DNA of 64,000 bases from Pseudocitrobacter sp913778145 (GTDB taxonomy: Bacteria; Pseudomonadota; Gammaproteobacteria; Enterobacterales; Enterobacteriaceae). Shown in pieces: positions 8,349 to 16,770 of this stretch. Every line of letters starts with the position of its first letter. Position 1 is the stretch's first letter. The stretch is from the NCBI GenBank assembly GCA_035726825.1, contig JALNTX010000019.1:17679-81678 (forward strand), read 5' to 3'. A program made the translations under genes and the position numbers. The notes under the pieces were generated by a model, which did no database searches, was not told the origin of the DNA, and was given only the letters and a program-made list of their open reading frames with translations.

Positions 8349-9767
8349 ATGAGTCAGAACGTTTATCAATTTATCGACCTGCAACGCGTTGATCCCGCTA
8401 AGAAAGCGTTAAAGATCCGCAAGATCGAGTTTGTTGAAATTTACGAGCCTTTTTCCGAAGGTCAGGCCAAGGCGCAGGCCGATCGTTGCCTCTCCTGCGG
8501 CAACCCGTACTGTGAATGGAAATGCCCGGTACACAACTACATCCCGAACTGGCTGAAGCTTGCCAACGAGGGGCGTATTTTTGAAGCGGCAGAACTGTCA
8601 CATCAAACCAACACTCTGCCGGAAGTGTGTGGGCGCGTCTGCCCGCAGGACCGTCTGTGCGAAGGTTCCTGCACCCTGAACGACGAGTTCGGCGCGGTGA
8701 CCATCGGCAACATTGAGCGCTATATCAATGATAAAGCGTTCGAGATGGGCTGGCGTCCGGACCTGACCGGCGTGAAGCAAACCGGTAAAAAAGTGGCGAT
8801 TATCGGCGCAGGCCCGGCGGGCCTGGCGTGTGCCGATGTGCTGACGCGCAACGGCGTAAAAGCAGTCGTGTTCGATCGTCACCCGGAAATCGGCGGCCTG
8901 CTGACCTTCGGTATTCCGGCCTTCAAGCTGGAAAAAGAGGTGATGACCCGCCGCCGTGAAATCTTCACCGGCATGGGTATTGAATTCAAACTCAACACCG
9001 AAGTGGGCCGTGACGTACAGCTCGAAACCTTGCTGAGCGATTACGATGCGGTGTTCCTCGGCGTCGGCACCTATCAGTCAATGCGCGGCGGGCTGGAGAA
9101 CGAAGACGCTTCCGGCGTGTTTGATGCACTGCCATTCCTGATTGCCAATACCCGTCAAATCATGGGCTTTGGTGAAAATAAAGACGAGCCGTACATCAAC
9201 ATGGAAGGCAAACGCGTGGTGGTGCTTGGCGGTGGCGACACGGCGATGGACTGCGTGCGTACTTCCGTGCGTCAAGGCGCAACGCATGTCACCTGTGCCT
9301 ATCGTCGTGACGAAGAGAACATGCCAGGCTCCCGCCGCGAAGTGAAAAACGCGCGTGAAGAAGGCGTTGAGTTCCAGTTCAACGTGCAACCGCTGGGCAT
9401 TGAAGTGAATGCTAACGGCAAGGTGAGCGGCGTGAAAATGGCGCGTACCGAGATGGGCCAACCGGATGCGAAAGGCCGTCGCCGCGCGGAAATCGTTCCT
9501 GGCTCCGAGCATGTGGTGCCTGCAGATGCGGTGGTGATGGCGTTTGGTTTCCGCCCGCACAGCATGGAATGGCTGGCGAAACACAGCGTCGAACTTGATT
9601 CTCAGGGCCGTATCATCGCCCCGGAAGGTAACGAAAACGCCTTCCAGACCAGCAACCCGAAAATCTTTGCCGGTGGCGATATTGTCCGCGGTTCAGATCT
9701 GGTGGTCACCGCTATTGCCGAAGGCCGTAAAGCGGCTGATGGCATCATGAACTGGCTGGAAGTATAA
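8349..9767 (+). CDS. gltD: Glutamate synthase (NADPH) small subunit GltD
   Basis: GltD is the FAD-containing subunit that oxidises NADPH and passes electrons to GltB through iron-sulfur clusters. At 472 residues it has normal length. The N-terminal ferredoxin-like domain shows Cys47, Cys50, Cys55, Cys59 and Cys94, Cys98, Cys104, Cys108. The FAD-binding GAGPAG is at 153-158, and the NADPH-binding GGGDTAMD lies near 290-300. It is the second gene of gltBD. No gltF follows, unlike in E. coli K-12; instead there is a hairpin and a REP pair before the convergent nanQ. Confidence 0.98.
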   Translation: MSQNVYQFIDLQRVDPAKKALKIRKIEFVEIYEPFSEGQAKAQADRCLSCGNPYCEWKCPVHNYIPNWLKLANEGRIFEAAELSHQTNTLPEVCGRVCPQDRLCEGSCTLNDEFGAVTIGNIERYINDKAFEMGWRPDLTGVKQTGKKVAIIGAGPAGLACADVLTRNGVKAVVFDRHPEIGGLLTFGIPAFKLEKEVMTRRREIFTGMGIEFKLNTEVGRDVQLETLLSDYDAVFLGVGTYQSMRGGLENEDASGVFDALPFLIANTRQIMGFGENKDEPYINMEGKRVVVLGGGDTAMDCVRTSVRQGATHVTCAYRRDEENMPGSRREVKNAREEGVEFQFNVQPLGIEVNANGKVSGVKMARTEMGQPDAKGRRRAEIVPGSEHVVPADAVVMAFGFRPHSMEWLAKHSVELDSQGRIIAPEGNENAFQTSNPKIFAGGDIVRGSDLVVTAIAEGRKAADGIMNWLEV

Positions 9768-9799
9768 GCCCTGCCTGAAAAGGGAGGCGGCAACAGGAA

Positions 9800-9824
9800 A
9801 TTTGGCAGACAGTGTCTGCCAAAT
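9800..9824 (+). terminator. Perfect 11-bp hairpin downstream of gltD
   Basis: ATTTGGCAGAC and its exact complement GTCTGCCAAAT flank a three-base loop AGT, 32 bases after the gltD stop. There is no U-run after it, so it may act as an mRNA 3' stabiliser or Rho-dependent stop rather than a classical terminator. The REP pair that follows ends in a run of T at 9955-9960. Confidence 0.5.
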
Positions 9825-9853
9825 CAGATTGCTGAAAAAGTGCACTTTGTTTT

Positions 9854-9955
9854 TGCCGGATGCGGCGTAACCGCCTTATCCGGCCTACAAAACACTCCAG
9901 ATTCAATGCATTGCGGAAATCTTGTAGGCCGGATAAGCGCCAGCGCCATCCGGCT
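9854..9955. repeat. Pair of inverted classical REP (PU/BIME) elements between gltD and nanQ
   Basis: The first copy is TGCCGGATGCGGCG...TTATCCGGCCTACA at 9854-9889. The second, in opposite orientation, is TGTAGGCCGGATAAGCG...CCATCCGGC at 9923-9955. They sit between the convergent genes gltD and nanQ, a usual place for BIMEs, and probably protect or end both transcripts. Confidence 0.93.
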
Positions 9956-9959
9956 TTTT

Positions 9960-10427
9960 TTAATACGCGAGCAAGCTGGCGCGCACTTTAACCACCGTTT
10001 TTTTGATATCCTGCGATAGCGCTACGGTACACCCAGGTTTATGTGGTTCCCCCGGCATAAACACGGCGAACATTCCCGGTTTTAACGTCACCGCTTGCTC
10101 ATCTTCAATGGCAGAGCAAAGCTGATAATCTTCATCCGCATGCAGTTCTTCACACTGCTGTGCAGCCCCTGCAACACCAAAATAAATCCGCTCATCTCCG
10201 GTCAGCAAAAGCTGGATATCCACGTACTGCACATGCAGCTCCGCTTTCTTGCTCTCGGCGGGTTGCGTAGGAAATGTCATCACATTCATAAAGATATCGT
10301 CACCGCGCAACTCATAGCGCCCCGCCGCTTTTTCCTGTGGGCGTGCGGTTAATGCCCGCGTAAGCGCCTCAGCCAGTACGGGATGTAACCCCGCTGAGTT
10401 CAGCGCCTGAATATCTCCTGTTACCAT
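9960..10427 (-). CDS. nanQ: N-acetylneuraminate anomerase NanQ (YhcH)
   Basis: NanQ is a cupin-fold protein of the YhcH/YjgK/YiaL family that speeds alpha/beta anomer interconversion of sialic acid, the last gene of nanATEKQ. It is 155 residues. Conserved stretches include RYELRGDDIFMNVMTF, ELHVQYVDIQLLL and the metal-site region GMFAVFMPGEPHKPGC, whose histidine and glutamate fit the cupin site. The start overlaps the nanK stop by 7 bases, so the two are translationally coupled. The stop codon lies 5 bases from a REP element. Confidence 0.95.
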   Translation of the reverse strand: MVTGDIQALNSAGLHPVLAEALTRALTARPQEKAAGRYELRGDDIFMNVMTFPTQPAESKKAELHVQYVDIQLLLTGDERIYFGVAGAAQQCEELHADEDYQLCSAIEDEQAVTLKPGMFAVFMPGEPHKPGCTVALSQDIKKTVVKVRASLLAY

Positions 10428-11299
10428 GATTGTTCTCCCTGGGCCAACAGTGCAGCCCCCAGTAATCCTGCGTCATGCCGATAGTGCGCCGATTGTAATG
10501 TGACCTGATAAACGTCAGGCTCCTGCGCCAGGCAGGTCTCCACCCGCGCTAAATATCCTTCCGCCAGCCCAACGCTGCCACCAATGACCACGCACTGGCA
10601 ATCGGTCGTCGCCTTCACATCGGCGATGAGTCTCGCAAGCGTAAGTGCCGAGCGGTGAATGAGTTGCGTCGCCTGTTCATTGCCCTGCCCGGCACGAATA
10701 AAGATTGTTTTGGCGTCGCATCCGGCGAGTTCACCCTGCGCCGCTGCGGCAATCCCACGTCCGGAGGCGATGGCCTCGACGCAGCCTCGGCGGCCACAAC
10801 CGCACATTGGCCCGTTAGGATCGGCTAGCGTATGCCCCAGATGCCCGGCCAGACCGCCCGTTCCGGCGAGCAGTTTGCCGTGGCTTATCACACCGCCCCC
10901 CACTCCCGTGGAAACGGTGAGGAAAACCATGTCACAATAATCATTATGGAGAGCGTGATACTCCGCCCACGCCGCCGCCTGCGCGTCATTCACCGCCAGT
11001 GTCGGCAGCCCGGTTATCGCTTCCAGTGTCTTCGTGAGCGGGAAATTCAATAAGCCGCCCAGATTTTGCGGATTAATCGCCAGCAGCACACCATCGCGAA
11101 TAATCCCGGTTGAGGCGATGGCCACCCGCGTTGCGCGAGGGAAAAGCGGCTCAACCAGCGTTTGCAATGCGACGCGCAGCGCATCCGGCGTCTTGCTCGC
11201 CGGTGTGGGTAGCTCGCGACGCGCCACGAGGTTTAGCGCATCATCCACCAGGGCAGCAGCCATTTTGGTGCCGCCAATATCAATCGCCAGGGTGATCAT
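10421..11299 (-). CDS. nanK: N-acetylmannosamine kinase NanK
   Basis: NanK phosphorylates ManNAc to ManNAc-6-phosphate in sialic acid catabolism. It is a 292-residue ROK-family kinase. The N-terminal phosphate-binding loop is AIDIGGTKM (Asp7, Gly9, Gly10, Thr11), and the ROK zinc motif CGCGRRGCVE lies near 165-175. The start is the ATG at 11299 (MITLAIDIGG), which overlaps the nanE stop in an ATGA arrangement. An upstream in-frame ATG at 11383 lies inside nanE and would add 28 unconserved residues. Confidence 0.96.
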   Translation of the reverse strand: MITLAIDIGGTKMAAALVDDALNLVARRELPTPASKTPDALRVALQTLVEPLFPRATRVAIASTGIIRDGVLLAINPQNLGGLLNFPLTKTLEAITGLPTLAVNDAQAAAWAEYHALHNDYCDMVFLTVSTGVGGGVISHGKLLAGTGGLAGHLGHTLADPNGPMCGCGRRGCVEAIASGRGIAAAAQGELAGCDAKTIFIRAGQGNEQATQLIHRSALTLARLIADVKATTDCQCVVIGGSVGLAEGYLARVETCLAQEPDVYQVTLQSAHYRHDAGLLGAALLAQGEQSW

Positions 11300-11985
11300 G
11301 ACATCGCCTTTTTTAACGCTTTGTTGTACCACTGACAGATATGCTCCAGCCGCGTAATCGCAGAACCGACTGTTACCGCCCACGCGCCGTGGCGCATTGC
11401 TTCTGCCGCCTGTGCAGGCGTGTTGTAGCGCCCTTCGGCGATAACCCGGCAGCCCGCATCGCTTAAGGATTTCACCAGCGCGAAATCGGGTTCTTCCGGC
11501 GTGTGCGGCGTGGTGTAGCCCGAAAGCGTGGTGCCAATAATGTCTGCGCCCAGCCGCTGGCAGGCCATACCGTCTTCATATGTAGAGCAGTCGGTCATTG
11601 CCAGTAAACCGTGCTGGTGGATCTGCGCCAGCAGCGCCTCTACGCTCGCCGGGCGTACGCGGTCCGTACCGTCGACGGCGATGATGTCAGCCCCGGCCTG
11701 CGCCAGCGCGTCGACATCTTCCAGAAAAGGCGTGATACGCACCGGTGAGTCATCCAGGTCACGTTTGAGAATGCCGATAATCGGGATGGACACAAGCGCG
11801 CGGGTAGCGCGTAAATTCGCCACGCCTTCAATACGCAGTGCAACTGCCCCCGCCTGTTCCGCTGCCAGCGCCATCGCGGCGACAATGTCGGGTTTATCCA
11901 GCGGGCTATCAGGGACGGGCTGGCAGGAGATAATCAGCCCACCAGCATGCGCAATGTTGTTATTCAGCTGTTCAAGTAAAGACAT
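11296..11985 (-). CDS. nanE: N-acetylmannosamine-6-phosphate 2-epimerase NanE
   Basis: NanE converts ManNAc-6-phosphate to GlcNAc-6-phosphate, which then enters amino-sugar breakdown through NagA and NagB. It is a TIM-barrel enzyme of 229 residues with conserved GGLIISCQPV, IIAVDGTDR, TDCSTYEDG and RVIAEGRYNTP. Three consecutive ATG codons occur at 11991, 11988 and 11985. The third is chosen because the Shine-Dalgarno GAGGA (minus strand, 11993-11997) is 7 bases from it and only 1 base from the first, and because MSLL is the family start. It sits between nanT and nanK. Confidence 0.95.
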   Translation of the reverse strand: MSLLEQLNNNIAHAGGLIISCQPVPDSPLDKPDIVAAMALAAEQAGAVALRIEGVANLRATRALVSIPIIGILKRDLDDSPVRITPFLEDVDALAQAGADIIAVDGTDRVRPASVEALLAQIHQHGLLAMTDCSTYEDGMACQRLGADIIGTTLSGYTTPHTPEEPDFALVKSLSDAGCRVIAEGRYNTPAQAAEAMRHGAWAVTVGSAITRLEHICQWYNKALKKAMS

Positions 11986-12030
11986 CATCATATCCTCGGA
12001 GAAGTGCCCGGCATGTGCCGGGCTCCCTGG

Positions 12031-13521
12031 TTAACTTTTACTTTTCACTAATCCACTTTTATCGCCGCCAAACGGTACGGCTCCACTGAACGGTTTACCG
12101 TCGATTGCATCGTGAGTACGCAGCGCTTCCGGGCGAATCCAACGCTGAACGCGCGTGGGCATGTCGAGGCCGATCAGCAGGATCACCACAAACGTAAGGC
12201 TGAAGGAGAGCGAGCCCAGCGCGGTTCCCAGATCCAACCGTTGGGCGATCGATGCCCCGAGGATCGGAGCCAGTGCGCCGCCTAACGCACCGACGTTGTA
12301 GGTAAAGCCGAGGCCCGCCGCACGTTGATCCGTTTCGAAATAACCGCCGATCAGTTTCGGTAAGATCCCGGAGATCCCCTGCCCCAGCATCTGCTGGAAG
12401 AAGAGTAACAAGCCCAGTACCCAGACGTTTGTGCCACCAATCGCAAACACCGGAATGATCAGCAACTGTGAGGCCAGCAGGCTGCAAACATAGGCTTTGC
12501 GGGTGCCCAGCCAGTCGCCGAGGAATCCGCCCACGCAGCAGCCTACCGCCGCGCCAAATCCGCTGAAGAACAGGACGTTCGCCACGGTGTGCGGATCATA
12601 AGCCAGCTCGGTTTTCAGATAGGTCGGTAACAGCGCCTGAATCGGCCATGAGTAGAGAAAAGCAAACAGCACCACCACCATCAGCATGACGCCGGTCGGC
12701 CAGCGTTTACCGCTGCTTTGCACCATAAAGCTGATGAAGATAATGGCGCATACCAAACCCAGTAGTGCGACCAGCCCGGCAATGCGGGCTTCGCCCGCAA
12801 AGCAGTACCACAGTGACGCTCCCGCCACGCAGGTCATGATGATGTTCATCACCCGATACTGGCCACGATAGAGGATATCGACCATTGTGCGTACCGGGGC
12901 TTTGCCTTCGTGTTTGGCTTTCCAGTCTTCCGCTTCCGGGATGTTTTTACGCAGCCACAGCGCAAAGACGATTGGCACGATGCCGATGAAAAACAGCGCG
13001 CGCCACCCCCAGACGGGCACCACCAGGCTGTAGACCTGTGCCGCAACAACAGCACCGACGGAGAAACCGGAAATCAGGAAGCCGCTGGCTTTATTCCGTA
13101 GCTGTTTTGGCCAGCTTTCAATGACATAGGTTGCGCTGGAACCATATTCTCCCGCCATCCCCATGCCAATCACCAGACGGGCGATAAACAGCGAGGTGTA
13201 ACCTGGCGCAAAGCCGCAGGCGAGTGTTCCCGCCGAGAAGAGAATGATGCTGGTGACCATTGCCAGACGGCGACCGTAGCGATCCCCCATTGCGCCAAGC
13301 ATCAGGCCGCCGAACCAGCGAGAGATAAAGGCGGCGGAGATCAGGCTTGCCGCCTGAACCGTAGTTAAACCGAATTCACCCTGCACTTCGGTTAACACCA
13401 GGGCGATTAAGACAAAATCAAAACCATCAAGCAAATACCCCAACCAGGCGGCGGAAAATGCCCGCCATTGTGCCCGATTAAGATGGCGATACCACGGGAT
13501 GTTCTGGGTTGTTGTACTCAT
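12031..13521 (-). CDS. nanT: Sialic acid:proton symporter NanT
   Basis: NanT imports N-acetylneuraminate across the inner membrane with protons. It is a major-facilitator protein of 496 residues with 12 or more hydrophobic segments. The MFS signature GDRYGRRLAM follows the second segment and its repeat GDWLGTRKAYV lies in the second half. The start giving MSTTTQNIPWYRH matches E. coli and has a GGGAG upstream; an ATG ten codons earlier is unconserved. The gap to nanA holds a REP pair rather than a promoter. Confidence 0.96.
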   Translation of the reverse strand: MSTTTQNIPWYRHLNRAQWRAFSAAWLGYLLDGFDFVLIALVLTEVQGEFGLTTVQAASLISAAFISRWFGGLMLGAMGDRYGRRLAMVTSIILFSAGTLACGFAPGYTSLFIARLVIGMGMAGEYGSSATYVIESWPKQLRNKASGFLISGFSVGAVVAAQVYSLVVPVWGWRALFFIGIVPIVFALWLRKNIPEAEDWKAKHEGKAPVRTMVDILYRGQYRVMNIIMTCVAGASLWYCFAGEARIAGLVALLGLVCAIIFISFMVQSSGKRWPTGVMLMVVVLFAFLYSWPIQALLPTYLKTELAYDPHTVANVLFFSGFGAAVGCCVGGFLGDWLGTRKAYVCSLLASQLLIIPVFAIGGTNVWVLGLLLFFQQMLGQGISGILPKLIGGYFETDQRAAGLGFTYNVGALGGALAPILGASIAQRLDLGTALGSLSFSLTFVVILLIGLDMPTRVQRWIRPEALRTHDAIDGKPFSGAVPFGGDKSGLVKSKS

Positions 13522-13591
13522 GGTGAGTCTCCCGCGGTGGGCCAGGCCCACGCGCTTTGGTATGAATGTGTTGGATGGGTGCGGGTTCTTC

Positions 13592-13696
13592 CCCTCACCC
13601 TAACCCTCTCCCTCAAGGGAGAGGGGACCGACCGCGCCAGTGGTTAAGTACGTGCGCTTTTCTCCCTCTCCCTGTGGGAGAGGGCCGGGGTGAGGG
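13592..13696. repeat. Inverted REP pair inside the nan operon (nanA-nanT gap)
   Basis: The left copy, 13592-13628, starts CCCTCACCC and contains a CCCTCTCCCTCAAGGGAGAG hairpin. The right copy, 13666-13696, ends GGCCGGGGTGAGGG. The spacer between them (ACCGACCGCG...GCGCTTTT) is a diverged single version of the 55-bp unit amplified at 1926-2255. The right copy touches the nanA stop codon at 13697-13699. Confidence 0.93.
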
Positions 13697-14590
13697 TCAG
13701 CCCCGCTCCTGCATCAGCTGCTGCGCCAGCGCCTTCAGCTCCGGCAAGAATTTCTCCTCCACCGGGGAGAACGGTTTGCGGCACAGCGGCACGGAGACCA
13801 CATCCATGTAATGCAGCACCGTTTTCAGCCCACGGAACACGCCCACTTTGATAAGCAGGTCGATGACCTTGTTACACTCGCGCTGGAGCTGCTGCGCCTT
13901 CGCGATATCGCCTGCTTTCAGTGCCTGCGCGATCCCCATGTAGCGCCAACCCATGATGTTGTAAGTGCTGCCGATCCCGCCGTCGGCGCCCGCCAGTAGG
14001 CCGGAGGCGAAGATCTCGTCGTAACCGTTGTAAAGCACCAGATCCGGATGTTCGCGGCGGATCTGTTCCATCTGATACAGATCGCCCGAGGTTTGTTTCA
14101 GCGCGCCCACGCCCGGCAAAGTGACCAGCGTGTTGATTTGATCCAGCGTCAGTTTTACACCACTCAGCGCCGGAATGTTGTAGACCACCATCGGTAATCC
14201 ATCAGCCGAGTCGATAATTGCACGATAGTGATCGCAATGTTCTTCAAAGCTAAACGGGTAGTAGAATGGCGTCACCGCCGAGACGGCATCAAAACCGCAG
14301 CGCTTTGCCGCTGCCGCAAGCTGCTGGCTTTCCGCCGTGCTGACACAGCCAACATGTGCAATCAGGGTAATTTTCCCTTTCCCCTCTTCCGCCACGATTT
14401 CTAGCACTTCTTCACGCTCAGCCAGGCTCTGAATAAACGCTTCCCCGGTCGATCCCCCCACGTAGACACCATCAATGCCCTGCTCAATGTTGAAGCGCAC
14501 CAGGCGGCGCAGGCTCTCTTTATCAATCTTTTGCTGAGCGTCGAAAGGAGTAAGAAGCGCGGGCATTACGCCCCGTAAGTTGCCAGACAT
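13697..14590 (-). CDS. nanA: N-acetylneuraminate lyase NanA
   Basis: NanA splits sialic acid to ManNAc and pyruvate, the first cytoplasmic step. It is a class I aldolase of 297 residues. The pyruvate-binding GSTGE is at 46-50, Tyr137 lies in VVYNIPALSG, and the Schiff-base Lys165 in GALKQTSGD. It is the first gene of nanATEKQ, just downstream of the NanR operator. Its TGA stop directly abuts a REP element, with no spacer. Confidence 0.97.
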   Translation of the reverse strand: MSGNLRGVMPALLTPFDAQQKIDKESLRRLVRFNIEQGIDGVYVGGSTGEAFIQSLAEREEVLEIVAEEGKGKITLIAHVGCVSTAESQQLAAAAKRCGFDAVSAVTPFYYPFSFEEHCDHYRAIIDSADGLPMVVYNIPALSGVKLTLDQINTLVTLPGVGALKQTSGDLYQMEQIRREHPDLVLYNGYDEIFASGLLAGADGGIGSTYNIMGWRYMGIAQALKAGDIAKAQQLQRECNKVIDLLIKVGVFRGLKTVLHYMDVVSVPLCRKPFSPVEEKFLPELKALAQQLMQERG

Positions 14591-14625
14591 ACATACCTCG
14601 TAGTGATGTTTGATTGGATTAACTA

Positions 14626-14648
14626 TGTACCTTTATACCTGTTATACC
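14626..14648. promoter_or_regulatory. NanR operator upstream of nanA
   Basis: Three direct hexamers occur on the minus strand: GGTATA (14643-14648), GGTATA (14634-14639) and GGTACA (14626-14631), with gaps of 3 and 2 bases. This is the known E. coli NanR site arrangement of GGTATA repeats overlapping the nanA promoter. The third repeat carries one change. NanR bound here should block nanA transcription until sialic acid is present. Confidence 0.85.
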
Positions 14649-14724
14649 AGATCACTTTTACAGCAGCGTAATACAGAAAGCTTATTGTGCGATCGACTTC
14701 ACTAAATCGATCGCAGAGATGGGA

Positions 14725-15498
14725 TCACTTACGGGATTTTTTGGCTTTGCCGAAGGCGTGCCAGGTGGCGGAGACGCTGTTGAGGTGGGTTTGCAAAGCG
14801 CGATCGGCTTCATCCGGATCGTGTGCGCGGATGGCATCGACAATAGCGATATGCTGTTGATAGCTCATGCTATTGTGCTCGTGAAGTTCCTGATCCGCCA
14901 CTTTCGGGCGCGCGGCAATCAGCCAGTCGAGCAGTGCGACGTGAATCGCCATAAAGATCGGGTTGCCGGGAATTTCCGCCAGCACGCGGTGGAAGTCGAC
15001 GTCCGAGCGGATAAACTGCGCGTTGTCATCCAGCGCCTGGCTGTTGATCTCCAGCGCTTTACTCAGCAGCGCAATTTGTTCATCCGTGGCGTGTTCGGCG
15101 GCGTAGCGCACCAGGCTTGATTCAAAGAACAGGCGTAGTTGTTCGAAGTGCGCGATACCGCCAGGGTGCGAGAGAAAATCTTTCGCCATCCCGGAGAGCT
15201 CGCCAATGATGGTATCCGCAGAAGGGCGTGATACGCGCGCGCGTTCACCGTTGTTGATCTGCACTAGCCCTTTACGCTTCAGTGCCGCCAACGCTTCCCG
15301 CACCGACGGGCGGCCAACGTTAAAGAACGCCATCAGCTCACGCTCGGACGGCAGTTGCTCCCCTTCGCCAAATTCCCGGCGGCGAATCATCTGCTCCAGC
15401 TCTTCCTCCACCATTTCAGACAGTTTTTTGCGCGCCAGCGGGCGGCGGCGCAGGCTGTTGCCGATGGTGTCTTCTGAGTTGGAATCAAATGCGCTCAT
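14725..15498 (-). CDS. nanR: Sialic-acid-responsive repressor NanR
   Basis: NanR is a GntR-family repressor (FadR subfamily) of the nan genes, released by N-acetylneuraminate. It is 257 residues, against about 263 in E. coli. The winged helix lies near 30-95 (LPSERELMAFFNVGRPSVREALAALKRKGLV), followed by an all-helical FCD ligand domain with metal-site residues in RSDVDFHRVLAEI and the later His residues. It lies upstream of nanA on the same strand. dcuD, which stands between nanR and sspB in E. coli, is missing. Confidence 0.96.
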   Translation of the reverse strand: MSAFDSNSEDTIGNSLRRRPLARKKLSEMVEEELEQMIRRREFGEGEQLPSERELMAFFNVGRPSVREALAALKRKGLVQINNGERARVSRPSADTIIGELSGMAKDFLSHPGGIAHFEQLRLFFESSLVRYAAEHATDEQIALLSKALEINSQALDDNAQFIRSDVDFHRVLAEIPGNPIFMAIHVALLDWLIAARPKVADQELHEHNSMSYQQHIAIVDAIRAHDPDEADRALQTHLNSVSATWHAFGKAKKSRK

Positions 15499-15598
15499 AG
15501 GTACCGTTTAACCTGAAAAGATGAGGAAATTTCACTGAATTTTCATCATATCACAAAATGTGAGGCTGAAATGGGCACTGAGGGATGGACGATGGACG

Positions 15599-15629
15599 AA
15601 AAAAAACAGACCCGTTCGGATCTGTTTTT
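15599..15629 (-). terminator. Rho-independent terminator of sspAB
   Basis: On the minus strand AACAGA and TCTGTT pair around a GC-rich loop (TCCGAACGGG), followed by a run of U. It starts 7 bases after the sspB stop. Confidence 0.85.
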
Positions 15630-15635
15630 ATTGGA

Positions 15636-16127
15636 TTACTTCACCACCCGAAGCGCCGGGCGGCCACCGCGCGGTGGCGGGGTATCGTCCGGATCGGTGT
15701 CGTCGTCGTGATCCGGCTTATCGCCGTCAATGACCGACATCACCGTTTCGTTTTCAACGACTTCGAGGTCGTCGTTGTAGCCTTCCGCATCTTCGTCGTA
15801 AGCCGTTTCCGGCTCGAACATGGTGCCTGCGCCGTTTTCACGGGCATAGATAGCCAGCACGGCGGCCAGCGGCACGGAAACATTGCGCGGAACGCCGCCG
15901 AAACGCGCGTTGAAGCGAACTTCATCGTTCGCCAGCTCCAGGTTGCCCACCGCGCGCGGCGCGATGTTCAGGACGATCTGGCCGTCACGGGCGTACTCCA
16001 TTGGCACCTGAACGCCTGGCTGCATGACATCAACGACTAAATGCGGCGTAAGCTGGTTGTCCAGCAGCCACTCGTAAAATGCGCGAAGCAGATACGGACG
16101 GCGTGGAGAAAGCTGTGACACATCCAT
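15636..16127 (-). CDS. sspB: ClpXP adaptor SspB
   Basis: SspB tethers ssrA-tagged proteins and the anti-sigma factor RseA fragment to ClpXP. It is 163 residues. The N-terminal dimer/substrate-binding domain (about 1-115) starts MDVSQLSPRRPYLLRAFYEW. An acidic flexible linker rich in D and E follows, ending in the ClpX-binding tail GRPALRVVK. The gap to sspA is 4 bases, so the two form an operon. Confidence 0.97.
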   Translation of the reverse strand: MDVSQLSPRRPYLLRAFYEWLLDNQLTPHLVVDVMQPGVQVPMEYARDGQIVLNIAPRAVGNLELANDEVRFNARFGGVPRNVSVPLAAVLAIYARENGAGTMFEPETAYDEDAEGYNDDLEVVENETVMSVIDGDKPDHDDDTDPDDTPPPRGGRPALRVVK

Positions 16128-16131
16128 TCAG

Positions 16132-16770
16132 TTAACCCCGGCCAAGGCGCATTTCGCGCTCGGCTTCCGTTAAGGAGGCAAGGAAAGAATCACGCTCGAA
16201 TACGCGGGTCATGTAGCCTTTCAGCTCTTTCGCACCCGCACCGGTCATTTCAATACCCATAACCGGCAGACGCCACAGCAGCGGTGCCAGGTAGCAGTCG
16301 ACCAGGCTGAACTCATCGCTCAGGAAGTACGGCTTCTGGGTGAAGACCGGCGCAATCGCCAGCAGCTCTTCGCGCAGCTGTTTACGCGCAGCGTCAGCCT
16401 GGGATGCGGAGCCCGTCATGACGACGTTCATCAGCGAGTACCAGTCTTTTTCGATACGTTGCATGTACAGACGGCTTTCACCGCGTGCAACCGGGTAAAC
16501 CGGCATCAGCGGCGGATGCGGGAAACGCTCATCCAGGTATTCCATAATGATGCGGGATTCCCACAGAGTCAGTTCGCGATCTACCAGTGTCGGAACGCTT
16601 TGATTCGGGTTGAGGTCAATCAGATCCTGCGGTGGATTGTCCTTTTCCACGTGCTCTATCTCAAAGCTGACACCTTTTTCAGCCAGCACGATGCGGACCT
16701 GATGGCTATAAATGTCAGTAGGACCAGAAAACAGCGTCATTACCGAACGTTTGTTGGCAGCGACAGCCAT
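16132..16770 (-). CDS. sspA: Stringent starvation protein A SspA
   Basis: SspA is an RNA polymerase-associated protein with a glutathione-transferase fold that acts in stationary phase and acid tolerance. It is 212 residues, the family length. The N-terminal thioredoxin-like half shows NQSVPTLVDRELTLWESRIIMEYL, and the surface loop PHPPLMPVYP contains the conserved proline region known to be needed for activity. The all-helical second half contains DEFSLVDCYLAPLLWRLP. It is followed by sspB. Confidence 0.97.
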   Translation of the reverse strand: MAVAANKRSVMTLFSGPTDIYSHQVRIVLAEKGVSFEIEHVEKDNPPQDLIDLNPNQSVPTLVDRELTLWESRIIMEYLDERFPHPPLMPVYPVARGESRLYMQRIEKDWYSLMNVVMTGSASQADAARKQLREELLAIAPVFTQKPYFLSDEFSLVDCYLAPLLWRLPVMGIEMTGAGAKELKGYMTRVFERDSFLASLTEAEREMRLGRG

